From: Erythrobacter sp. SG61-1L
GTDB taxonomy: Bacteria; Pseudomonadota; Alphaproteobacteria; Sphingomonadales; Sphingomonadaceae
NCBI RefSeq assembly: GCF_001305965.1
Contig: NZ_JXQC01000003.1
Span: 2,318,861 to 2,382,860 of the forward strand
DNA length: 64,000 bases
Reading direction: 5' to 3'
Made by a program: the position numbers and the translations under genes. Shown here in pieces: positions 48,738 through 56,905 of this stretch. Position 1 is the stretch's first letter; every line of letters starts with the position of its first letter. A model generated the notes under the pieces. It was given only the letters and a program-made list of their open reading frames with translations, searched no databases and was not told where the DNA came from.

Positions 48738-49020
48738 CTGCAATCCGGGACTTTCAACGCCGCCAAGTCACGCCATGTCGAGAGCGCCAGCCTGAAGGCG
48801 GCACATTTACCTTACGCAGCGTGATTTAAGAAGCCCGATTGGGGCCGTTCTACGCTCGACTGGACCGCAATTCCGGAACGAGCCGGAATGTGCGGCAAGG
48901 CCTTGCCCGGCTTGCACTCGATCCGCCGGTCCTGTACCGTTTCCCAGACGTCGGAAATGGCTGTTTTCCGTGCTTTTTGGCTATAATGGCAGGCTTGCCG
49001 GAACTTACAGGATTTCTTCA

Positions 49021-49641
49021 ATGCCGCCCCGCCCTTTGCAGCAGGAAACCCTGGAGAAAGAGCCGCGCCGTCGGGGCAGGCCCGTGGATGCCGAAAAGAG
49101 CAGAAAGATCTCGCAAGAGACATGGCGCCTGCTGTCTGAGCTTGGTTACGACGCGCTGACTTTCGAAGCCGTGGCGGCAGCGGTCGGCTGCAACCGGGCG
49201 ACGATCTATCGCCGCCACCCCTCGAAAGCCGCGCTGGTCTACAGCGTGTTGCGGGATACCCTGCTGTCGTTCCAACCGGAAATCGACGAAAGCGCGACAC
49301 CGCGCGAAGGCCTGCGCTCGCTGATCCAGACCGCCGTGACCTATCTTTCGGAAGAGCGTGGCGGGGCCATCCTGCACATTGCTTCGCTGGCGCGCCGTTC
49401 GCCCGAAATGGCCTCGATCCTCGACACGCATCTGCGTTCGGTGGAGCCATATTATCTCAAGCAGTTCCGCAAGCTGGGCAAGGATGTGGATGAGGAGCAA
49501 CTGCGCTTCACGGCGCATGCGCTGCTGGGCAGCGTCGTTTACCGCCTCACCTTCCTGCGGGCCGAGCTGACGCCGGAACAGATCGACATGCTGGTCGATC
49601 AGGCCATCGCGATGCTGGATGCCTTCCCCGCAAAGCAATAG
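49021..49641 (+). CDS. TetR/AcrR-family transcriptional regulator
   Basis: A 206-residue repressor. A basic 'RRRGRPVDAEKSRK' arm precedes the HTH ('LTFEAVAAAVGCNRATIYRRHPSKAAL', about 45-72). A C-terminal ligand domain of the TetR_C_11-like type follows. A start at ATG 49021 is chosen; a GTG 51 bases earlier is in frame. It is convergent with the PhoD gene and may control itself or the PhoD/TonB/hydroxylase block, but no matching operator was found near its own start. Confidence 0.9.
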   Translation: MPPRPLQQETLEKEPRRRGRPVDAEKSRKISQETWRLLSELGYDALTFEAVAAAVGCNRATIYRRHPSKAALVYSVLRDTLLSFQPEIDESATPREGLRSLIQTAVTYLSEERGGAILHIASLARRSPEMASILDTHLRSVEPYYLKQFRKLGKDVDEEQLRFTAHALLGSVVYRLTFLRAELTPEQIDMLVDQAIAMLDAFPAKQ

Positions 49642-49656
49642 GGTGATGCATGCATA

Positions 49657-49689
49657 GCGGCGGCGAGGCCATTTCCGCCCCGCCGCCGC
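49657..49689. terminator. GC-rich hairpin between convergent TetR and PhoD genes
   Basis: The stem GCGGCGGCG/CGCCGCCGC has a 15-base loop. There is no clear T tract, so it is a weak bidirectional terminator candidate. Confidence 0.4.
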
Positions 49690-49717
49690 CCGATTGGCTG
49701 CGTCCTGACGCGACAGC

Positions 49718-51523
49718 CTATGCCGTGGGCGTCAGATCCTCCCACTGCCCGATATGCCCTTCGGCATCTGTGGGCAGGCGGAAGGATTTGAGCACGAAGC
49801 GCTGATAATCCCGCTGCAGCACGGTGGACATGCCGATCAGGTCCACCCGCATATCGTCCGGCGTCAGCGTGACGAGGCTATAGCCGCGCGTGAGGTGCTG
49901 ACAGAAACGCACTTCCGGGCAGGACCCGGAAAAGAGCGGCCCCAGTTCCAGGCCGCCCAGCATGTTGCCAAGGCTGCTGCTGGTGATCGAGGTTGTGCCG
50001 ACTTCGGCGGCCACCTGCCTGCCCTGCGCATCGGTAAGCGAGTTGACCCAGAACGCGTGGCTGTCCCCCGAGAGCACGACCGGGCGCCCGCCGCTGCTGG
50101 CAAGCATGGCATCCATCCGCGACCGCGCGGCGGGATAGGCATCCCAGCCGTCGAACTCGAAGGGCAGATCGTCCGGCAGGGTCTCAAGCTGCTTCAGCCA
50201 GGGGCGAAGCTGCGGCGTGACCTGCGCATAGGCCTTCTGCCAGCCCTCTGGGCCGAGGAAGTCCACGATGTCCGCACCCGTTGTGCGGGCCATGACCACC
50301 TGATTGCCGATGATCTGCCACTTCTTCCCGGCGGCCACCGAAGTGCGCAGCTGGCCGGAGAGCCATTCCTCAAGCGAATGACCATATACGCTGCGATCCG
50401 GCCGTGAGATCGCCTTGCGCAGGCTCTCGGGATCGACGCGCACTTCATAGGGCGCCGGCACAGGTTTGCCGGTCAACGCCGCAGTGAGAACGTCTTTCCG
50501 AATGGCGGGATCCGTGACCAGCGCGGGCTGGTCCGGCCCGGTCATGTCCAGCACGTTCCATGTCACATCCGTGGGATTACGCAGATCGACCTGCCGGTCG
50601 CGCCCCACAAGCCGGTTTTCCATCATGATGATGGTAGCGAGGTTCCCCAGCTCGAATGTGCGGCTGATGTCCACTCGCGGCTTGCCCGCTTCGGGCGGGC
50701 GTATCGGAATCCATTCGAAGAAGGCCTGAACCGATGCGGCCTTGCGATCTTCCCACGATCCTTCACTCGGCTGGTGGTTCTGTGCGCCGCCCACCCAGTC
50801 GTCATTGGTGGTGTCGTGATCGTCCCACACGACGATCCACGGCGCGCGGGCGTGGGCGGCCTGCAAATCCTCGTCGCTGCGATAACAGGCATAGCGCTCA
50901 CGATAATCGGCCAGCGTCACAGCTTCATGGGCAGGCGTGGGCGCACGGCCGATCTGCTGGCCAATGCTCATGCCGAGCTGATCCGGCGCGCCGCCATATT
51001 CGTAGGTATAGTCACCCAGATGCATGACCAGATCGAGCCGGTCGAGGCTGGCGATGTCGCGATAGGCATTGAAGAAGCCAGTCGAGAACAGCGAGCAGGA
51101 CGCCACTGCCATCACCACATTATCGACATTGCCGACCGGCAATGTCTTCGTGCGGCCCACTGGCGAGACCACATCCCCGCAGCGGAAGCGATAGGCATAT
51201 TCGGTGTCCGGCTTCAGCCCGGCAGCGTCGACCTTGACCGTGAAGTCTGCCGCGCCGCTCGTCAGGGTGGTACCGCGGCGGATCACTCGGCGGAAATCGG
51301 CATCCTTAGCGATTTCCCATTCCACTTGGAGGGATTGCGGCGGATCGCCTTCCGGCGTCACTCTGGTCCAGAGGATAACCCGGTCATGCAGCGGATCGCC
51401 CGATGCGATACCGTGCCGAAAGCTGACCTTCTGTGCGGCCTTCGCGCCTGCCGGGACGCCGGACGCTCCGAGCAGCATGGCGCCGACTGCGGCGCCCATG
51501 ACTTCACGTCTGTCGAGTTTCAT
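49718..51523 (-). CDS. PhoD-type alkaline phosphatase, Tat-exported
   Basis: A 601-residue phosphatase/phosphodiesterase. The Tat signal has 'LDRREVMGAAVGAMLL' with the twin arginines. A PhoD_N fibronectin-like domain (about 35-130) leads into the metallophosphatase core: 'AVASCSLFSTGFFNAYRDI', 'MHLGDYTYEYGG', 'VWDDHDTTNDDW' and 'VLSGDSHAFWVN', all Fe3+/Ca2+ ligand regions. It acts in the periplasm on phosphate mono- or diesters. It lies 63 bases downstream of the TonB receptor gene on the same strand, so receptor and enzyme may be co-transcribed. Confidence 0.93.
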   Translation of the reverse strand: MKLDRREVMGAAVGAMLLGASGVPAGAKAAQKVSFRHGIASGDPLHDRVILWTRVTPEGDPPQSLQVEWEIAKDADFRRVIRRGTTLTSGAADFTVKVDAAGLKPDTEYAYRFRCGDVVSPVGRTKTLPVGNVDNVVMAVASCSLFSTGFFNAYRDIASLDRLDLVMHLGDYTYEYGGAPDQLGMSIGQQIGRAPTPAHEAVTLADYRERYACYRSDEDLQAAHARAPWIVVWDDHDTTNDDWVGGAQNHQPSEGSWEDRKAASVQAFFEWIPIRPPEAGKPRVDISRTFELGNLATIIMMENRLVGRDRQVDLRNPTDVTWNVLDMTGPDQPALVTDPAIRKDVLTAALTGKPVPAPYEVRVDPESLRKAISRPDRSVYGHSLEEWLSGQLRTSVAAGKKWQIIGNQVVMARTTGADIVDFLGPEGWQKAYAQVTPQLRPWLKQLETLPDDLPFEFDGWDAYPAARSRMDAMLASSGGRPVVLSGDSHAFWVNSLTDAQGRQVAAEVGTTSITSSSLGNMLGGLELGPLFSGSCPEVRFCQHLTRGYSLVTLTPDDMRVDLIGMSTVLQRDYQRFVLKSFRLPTDAEGHIGQWEDLTPTA

Positions 51524-51586
51524 GTTGCCTCATTCCGGCAGGCGGCCCGTGCCCTTGGCAACGCGCCGCCTGCCATTTGCTGGTGA

Positions 51587-53899
51587 TCAGAAATGTGCGC
51601 TCACTTCGAGCCTGACAGTCCGGCGCGCCCCGACGATGAAGGTGGGCATGCCGAACGAATCGCCCGTATTGCCCGCATCCACGATGAATTTTTCATCCGT
51701 GAGATTGTCGCCGATCAGATTGATGCTCCACGGGCCATTGGCGATGTTCAGTCCAAGCCGCGCGTTGAGCAGGCCGTAAGCAGGCTGGAATTCATCGACG
51801 GCCGTATCGGAGAATGCCGCGCGTGAGCGGACCTGCAGATCTGCCCGGTCATTATCGTCGCTGAAGAAGATCTTCGATTGCCAGGTGTAGACCGGGACGA
51901 AGGACAGATCGCCCAGCCCGGTCGGCACGCTCGCCTCGAAGCCCAGCGCGAATTTGTGGTCCGGCGCATTGCGGAACCGGTTGCCGTCATAGGCGCCGGT
52001 GGTGAAGCGGGCGTGGTTGTAGGAATAGCTGCCGAAGACAGTCAGCCCCGATATGACGCGCCAGTTCGCCTGCGCCTCCAGCCCGGTCGCTTCCGCCTTG
52101 CCGGCATTGACCGGCACCAGCCGGTCCTGATTGCGCTGGTAGGTCTGGAAATCCGAATAGCGGAAGTGATAGGCGGCAATATCCCCCGTCAGCCGCCCGC
52201 CGAATGCGCGGAACTTGCTCCCGACCTCGAAAGAGCTGAGGCTTTCGGAAGGAAGGATGTTGGCTGCGCCCGTCGGGCCAAGGTCGATTACTTCCGGCCG
52301 CTTGCCCAGGCCATAGACGGCATAAAGGTTGAACTCGGGCGAGAATTCGTAGCGAAGCCCGGCCCTGCCCGTGATGACGGATGAATTGTGATCGCCGCTC
52401 ACAACCGCGCCGCCAGTGGTCATCGTCATCAGCAGGCCGCCACCCGTCAGGCGCGAGACGCCCAAAGGTGTCGTCACCTGCATCGCGATATCCTTGCGAT
52501 CCCACGTCACGCGGCCGCCGACAAAGGCCTCGAACTTGTCTGTAAGGTGGAAAGTGCCATCGGCGAACACGTCGAAGGTCTCGATATCCGCATCCGTCCG
52601 GCGGCGATCGAGATGGAGCGCCTTGTAGTTGGACGCCGTGGCGCCAAGCGCGCCAACGATCTGGTTGGTGGTGAGGCCCATGGGAGCAGAGCGGAGCAGT
52701 GATCCCGAAAACAGCAGGGCTGCCGCGCGCTCATCCGTGCCCAGATCGGTCATCTGGTAATTGCTGGCATTGAAATAGCTTGCGCCGACGAACCCTTCGA
52801 ACATGCCGGTCCGGTCGATATTGAGGCGCAGCTCTTCCGAAACCTGTTCCCCGCCATTGCAAAGATCATAGGCGATGATGTCGGTCGTGGTGCCGTCGAT
52901 GTCGCCCGCCTGACAGGCCTTGTACCAGCGATAGCCGGTGATCGACGTGAGGCGGAAAATGTCGTTCAGGTCTAGTTCCGTCGTACCGCTGAGGCCGAGG
53001 ATCTCGCGCTTGCTATAGGCATCTGCCATGCCCGGCAGGGTGCTGAGATGCGTTGGGCTCCAGAAATCGAGATCGCCGATCACCTCGCCGGTGGTCTGGT
53101 CGCGCGGCAGGTAGACGTTGGATTTGAACGCGCCCCCGCTATCCGTGTCGTCCACATCGTAAGTCGCCGCCAGGCTGAAGCGCAGATTGGCAGTAGGTTC
53201 GAAGCGGGAGGTCAGGCGATAGGCCTGGCTGTTGACGTTGTTATACGTCCCTTCGCCATCCGCATCGGCCAGAGCACCATCGCGCTGGCGCATAAGGGCG
53301 CCGAAGCGGACGCCGAAATTGTCGCTCACCGGCACATTGACCACGGCCTGCCCCAGCAGGAAGCCGCGGTCGCCCACGCCCGCCTTGAAGTCCACGCCCA
53401 GGTCCGGCTCCGGCATCTGCTGATAGACGGAAATGCCGCCATTCAGGGCCGAGCGGCCATGGAGGGTCGACTGGGGGCCGCGCTCCACCTCGATGCGGTT
53501 GACGTCGAACATCTCCGCATAGGCCGAGGCGATCTGGGTGATCGGGATACCGTCCTGAAACAGCGCAACGCGCGGTTCCGATGCGGGCGATGTGTCATCG
53601 GACGTGATACCGCGCACCGAAATACCGGGCAGCAGGCGGTCCTGCAGTTGGATCGAGATGCCGGGCGTAACCTGTGCCACGCGCTGCAGTTCCGTTGCGT
53701 CGATCCGCTCAAGTGCGGCCGCATCAAAGGCGCTGATGGCAATCGGCACTTCGGAGAGGCGCTGAGAGCGCTTCTGCGCGGTAACGACGATGTCCCCACC
53801 GTCAGCCTCTTCGTCCTGCGGTTGCGAAACAGTCTGCGCATGCAGGGGCGTGGCGCACATCAGGGCAGTGGCAGCCAGCAGGAATGGCTTCTTCGACAC
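51587..53899 (-). CDS. TonB-dependent receptor 3
   Basis: A 770-residue receptor of the short sphingomonad class. It starts at GTG 53899 with AAGGACAGA upstream. Signal peptide to about residue 22 (LHA cleavage). The N-terminus 'GGDIVVTAQKRSQRLSEVP' is the standard TonB-box-proximal and plug entry, followed by 'PGISIQLQDRLLPGISVRG', 'DVNRIEVERGPQSTLHGRSA' and a barrel ending 'RTVRLEVSAHF' with terminal Phe. The PhoD gene behind it suggests uptake of a phosphorylated or phosphodiester nutrient, which is inference. Confidence 0.93.
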   Translation of the reverse strand: MSKKPFLLAATALMCATPLHAQTVSQPQDEEADGGDIVVTAQKRSQRLSEVPIAISAFDAAALERIDATELQRVAQVTPGISIQLQDRLLPGISVRGITSDDTSPASEPRVALFQDGIPITQIASAYAEMFDVNRIEVERGPQSTLHGRSALNGGISVYQQMPEPDLGVDFKAGVGDRGFLLGQAVVNVPVSDNFGVRFGALMRQRDGALADADGEGTYNNVNSQAYRLTSRFEPTANLRFSLAATYDVDDTDSGGAFKSNVYLPRDQTTGEVIGDLDFWSPTHLSTLPGMADAYSKREILGLSGTTELDLNDIFRLTSITGYRWYKACQAGDIDGTTTDIIAYDLCNGGEQVSEELRLNIDRTGMFEGFVGASYFNASNYQMTDLGTDERAAALLFSGSLLRSAPMGLTTNQIVGALGATASNYKALHLDRRRTDADIETFDVFADGTFHLTDKFEAFVGGRVTWDRKDIAMQVTTPLGVSRLTGGGLLMTMTTGGAVVSGDHNSSVITGRAGLRYEFSPEFNLYAVYGLGKRPEVIDLGPTGAANILPSESLSSFEVGSKFRAFGGRLTGDIAAYHFRYSDFQTYQRNQDRLVPVNAGKAEATGLEAQANWRVISGLTVFGSYSYNHARFTTGAYDGNRFRNAPDHKFALGFEASVPTGLGDLSFVPVYTWQSKIFFSDDNDRADLQVRSRAAFSDTAVDEFQPAYGLLNARLGLNIANGPWSINLIGDNLTDEKFIVDAGNTGDSFGMPTFIVGARRTVRLEVSAHF

Positions 53900-54287
53900 G
53901 ATCTCTGTCCTTCTCTGGTAACCCTGGCGAGCCGGAATCAGGCCGGGCCGGGGAATTGGTTCTGATTTACAGAACGTGCACGTACCGTAATTATGTGACG
54001 GATTCTTTTCAGACGGGATCGCGAAGCACCGACTGAGTGCACCTGCACAGATTTGAGAGAGGAAAGGCCGCTTCAAGCCACTTCCGGCATGTCTCACCCG
54101 CGGTCAATGCAGGCGCGAAGCCCAGTAAATCTGCGGCGAAGGGAATTCGCGGCAGGCCATTTCGGCATCCGCGAACAAGAGATTGCTGCACCCGCGAAAG
54201 AATCTAGACGCGAAAAATATTTAGTATTACGCTGACAACGATTCGTATTACCAAGACTGGCATCCACGCATTGCGAGGGCGGGCGTT
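53900..54287. other. Divergent intergenic region between TonB receptor 3 and the hydroxylase
   Basis: About 390 bases with no credible gene. It should carry both promoters. I see a direct repeat near the hydroxylase start and a short palindrome ACGTGCACGT (53974-53983) near the receptor start. Confidence 0.6.
54224..54251. promoter_or_regulatory. Direct repeat GTATTAC, 21-base period
   Basis: Two copies of GTATTAC (54224-54230 and 54245-54251) lie 21 bases apart, two helical turns, within an AT-rich island 37 bases upstream of the hydroxylase ATG. This is a possible activator or response-regulator site. Confidence 0.4.
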
Positions 54288-55271
54288 ATGGACGGAGTTC
54301 GTGTAGGCAACAGGGTAATCGGCGCAGACGCGCCAGTGACCATCGGCTGGGAAAATATCGGCAGGCTGGAAGGCGGACCGGTAAAGCAGTTCATCTTCAC
54401 CTGGTTCCAGCCCACAGTGTTGTTCGCACTGATAGCGTTCTGGTATTACGCACCCAATTCCATCGCCAAGGCATCAACCGCCATCGGCATCGGCATCGGC
54501 TTCAGAGTGCTGCTGATGGCGCTGGAATGGGTGAACCCTCGTTATGACAGCTGGCGCCTGACCTGGAAGGAACTGGCGACCGACCTGTTCTATGTCTCGC
54601 TGGGCTATACGATCCTGCGCATGGTCGACAGCTATGTCGGTGACGGTGCGATGATCGAGGCGATCCAGAATTCCTTCCATTGGGAAAAATTCGCCTGGTT
54701 CACGGGCCTGCCGCTGCTGGTGCAGGCACTGATGATCTCCATCATCTTCGATTTCGGCCAGTACTGGATGCATCGCGGGATGCATAACTGGTATCCGCTG
54801 TGGCTCACTCACGCGCCGCATCACTTCATCACCCAGCTGAACATCAACAAGGGCGCCGTCGGCAATCCGGTGGAACTCTTCCTGATCGGGCTGGGAATCG
54901 GCGGGTTCTTCGACTTCCTGCCCCGCGCCGCGCTGCTCGCCGGCACTCTCGGCCTCGCGGTCGGTTCCTACCAGCACATCAATGTCCGCTTCAATTCGCC
55001 CCGCTGGTGGCGCTTCCTGTTCAACACGACCGAACATCACAGCGTGCACCACTCGCAGGATTACGAAGCCAGCCGCAGCAATTATTCCAGCACCTGGATA
55101 TTCATCGACCGGATCTTCGGCACCTGTGTCGATGGCGAGGCGGAGCTGCTGGGCATGGAAGGTGGACGCCGCATGTCGATCCGCGAGACCATGCACTATC
55201 CCTTCACCGAAGCATGGAAGACGCTGAAGGAAAAATTCGCCCGGCACCCGGTTGCGGTTCCGGCGGAGTGA
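54288..55271 (+). CDS. Sterol desaturase / fatty acid hydroxylase family membrane enzyme
   Basis: A 327-residue integral membrane di-iron enzyme. Helices occur at about 45-65, 68-88, 105-125 and 140-165. The histidine clusters 'HRGMH' (HxxxH), 'HAPHH' (HxxHH) and 'HHSVHH' (HxxHH) match the di-iron site of the superfamily. Members hydroxylate or desaturate sterols, carotenoids, fatty acids or alkyl-glycerols. The N-terminal soluble part (1-35) is not part of the domain. It is monocistronic or followed by a membrane protein gene 158 bases on. Confidence 0.9.
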   Translation: MDGVRVGNRVIGADAPVTIGWENIGRLEGGPVKQFIFTWFQPTVLFALIAFWYYAPNSIAKASTAIGIGIGFRVLLMALEWVNPRYDSWRLTWKELATDLFYVSLGYTILRMVDSYVGDGAMIEAIQNSFHWEKFAWFTGLPLLVQALMISIIFDFGQYWMHRGMHNWYPLWLTHAPHHFITQLNINKGAVGNPVELFLIGLGIGGFFDFLPRAALLAGTLGLAVGSYQHINVRFNSPRWWRFLFNTTEHHSVHHSQDYEASRSNYSSTWIFIDRIFGTCVDGEAELLGMEGGRRMSIRETMHYPFTEAWKTLKEKFARHPVAVPAE

Positions 55272-55429
55272 TCGGGGGGCAGCGCTGCCCACGCGGCCTG
55301 CCCCATTCCACCACCACCGTTCCATTACTCTTTCCCAGGTCATTGCCCGCACCAGGATCGCTGTGAGCGATCCGGATCGAGCCCTTGCGCCCGGGTCGCC
55401 CCAGAAAATCTTACCCGACTGGAATTGAT

Positions 55430-56065
55430 GTGAACCTGCGCTTCATCGACTGGATATGGCATATCAGGGGCAGTCTGGAACTGCCCCCCGAACAATCGAA
55501 CGATGAAGCCTTCGAACGGCTGGCCCCGCTGTTCGACCAGAACGGCACTTCCCATGCCCGGACGGGAGACAGCCTGACCTTCACCAAGAAGGATCAGGCA
55601 GCGCAGGACAAGATGTCCGTCTTCGACAGCGGCGTCCTGAAGATCGAGAACGGCGCGACAGGCCCCGTTCTACGCTATCACCTGATCAGCCGCGCACTGC
55701 TGTTCTGCTTCCTGGCCCCGCTGCTGTTTCTGGGCTTTGCCCAGCTCGCCATCGCAGTGAACTCACTTGAAAAGCAGGCCACCGAAGCCGCCGAAAAATC
55801 CGGCAAGGCCAAGGATGCGGAAAAGAAGCCCGAGAAGAAGGACGTGGCCCTGCCACAGAACCCGATCGACAAGGCCCTGGGCGCCCCGGCCCCTGAAAAG
55901 CCGAAGAAGGACGACGACAAGGACAAGAAGGAAAAGAAAGACAAGCACTCGCCCACGCCCGCCTATGTCTTCGCCGGAATCTTCGCGGCCCTCTATGTGG
56001 GTGGCCGGGTACTGGAAGATCGCCTTATCCGATCCCTGTTCAGGAAGAAGCTGCAGGGCGCTTAG
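55430..56065 (+). CDS. Membrane protein of unknown function with charged Lys/Pro linker
   Basis: A 211-residue protein that I do not recognise. It starts at GTG 55430. An N-terminal soluble domain (about 1-85) is followed by a transmembrane helix (about 87-110, 'LLFCFLAPLLFLGFAQLAI') and a strongly charged Lys/Glu/Asp/Pro linker (about 115-175). A second helix ('YVFAGIFAALYVGGRVLED') and a basic tail end the protein. Both ends would be on the same side of the membrane. The low-complexity linker is unlike neighbouring genes. Codon use looks genuine. Confidence 0.7.
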   Translation: MNLRFIDWIWHIRGSLELPPEQSNDEAFERLAPLFDQNGTSHARTGDSLTFTKKDQAAQDKMSVFDSGVLKIENGATGPVLRYHLISRALLFCFLAPLLFLGFAQLAIAVNSLEKQATEAAEKSGKAKDAEKKPEKKDVALPQNPIDKALGAPAPEKPKKDDDKDKKEKKDKHSPTPAYVFAGIFAALYVGGRVLEDRLIRSLFRKKLQGA

Positions 56066-56546
56066 TGCTGTTCGGGCAGTGGCCGTTTTCAGCCCTCATA
56101 CCCCGGCGCCGCGAGCACAGCCGCACACCATCAACCATGACTGCGACCAGTCAACAGGCCACATAGGCCCGGATTTTAGGACCGTACCTGCGCCCTTTCC
56201 GACAAGGTGAATGAAGCACGCGAAGACGCAACCGCCGCCTAGCGCTTCTCCCCAGATCGAGAAAGACTTCCGCAGTTGGGGAATCGAGATTCAACGGGAA
56301 ATAGGCGCCCTGCCCCGGTGCAGGCGGGATGGCACCCCCACGTGTGACTAAGCAGAAAGGCCGGGCCGATCGGACTCCAGCACTTTGCCCAAATATATGT
56401 CCGCCGCGCCTGCGCGAACCAACCAGCCAAAGCCTCTCCAAAGCCACTGTGTTCGAGCATTCGAACCTGGGCAAAATCGGGCGTCCAGCGAAAGACCCTT
56501 TCGCTGTTAAGCCGCAGATTTCCTAGGGAAAGTACCTTTGAGTAGG
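56066..56546. other. Gene-free stretch beside tRNA-Thr
   Basis: About 480 bases in which no frame has convincing codon use or a family match. It holds two perfect short inverted repeats: GTTCGA-GCAT-TCGAAC (56451-56466) and AGCGAAAG-ACC-CTTTCGCT (56487-56505). Confidence 0.55.
56487..56505 (-). terminator. Probable terminator of tRNA-Thr
   Basis: A perfect 8-bp stem AGCGAAAG/CTTTCGCT with a 3-base loop lies about 42 bases beyond the tRNA 3' end on the minus strand. A short ATTTTG tract follows about 15 bases later. Confidence 0.45.
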
Positions 56547-56622
56547 TGGTGCCGCTTACGTGACTCGAACACGTGACCCCATCATTACGAATGATGTGCT
56601 CTACCAACTGAGCTAAAGCGGC
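56547..56622 (-). tRNA. tRNA-Thr, anticodon CGT
   Basis: A 76-base cloverleaf with encoded CCA. The acceptor GCCGCTT pairs with AAGCGGC, the D stem is GCTC/GAGC, the anticodon stem is CATCA/TGATG with loop TTCGTAA (anticodon CGT), and the T arm is ACGTG-TTCGAGT-CACGT. Confidence 0.97.
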
Positions 56623-56679
56623 ACTCTGCCGCGCCCCTTAATGGTCTTGCGGTGGTGCCGCAAGCCGGGGCGTGGAAGG

Positions 56680-56753
56680 TGGAGGCCCGAGCCGGAATCG
56701 AACCGGCGTATACGGATTTGCAGTCCGCTGCGTCACCACTCCGCCATCGGGCC
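56680..56753 (-). tRNA. tRNA-Cys, anticodon GCA
   Basis: A 74-base cloverleaf with encoded CCA. The acceptor GGCCCGA pairs with TCGGGCC, the anticodon stem is CGGAC/GTCCG-type with loop carrying TGCAAA (anticodon GCA), and the T arm is GCCGG-TTCGATT-CCGGC. It lies 57 bases upstream of tRNA-Thr and could be co-transcribed with it. Confidence 0.97.
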
Positions 56754-56905
56754 TCATCCCCGCCTGTGGAAGAATCCACAGTCATGGGAAGGCGCGCCCT
56801 AGCGGAGAGGTGGCAGGCGCGCAATCCGCTTTCGTGCGTGAGATCGCCTTGCGTGGCGCGCGCCATATGATTAGCAGGCTAGCAAACAGATTGAGGATCC
56901 GGGAA

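Noticed and set aside
53974-53983. Palindrome ACGTGCACGT as an operator of TonB receptor 3.
   Set aside because: Short and single; expected by chance at this frequency, and no promoter elements could be aligned to it.
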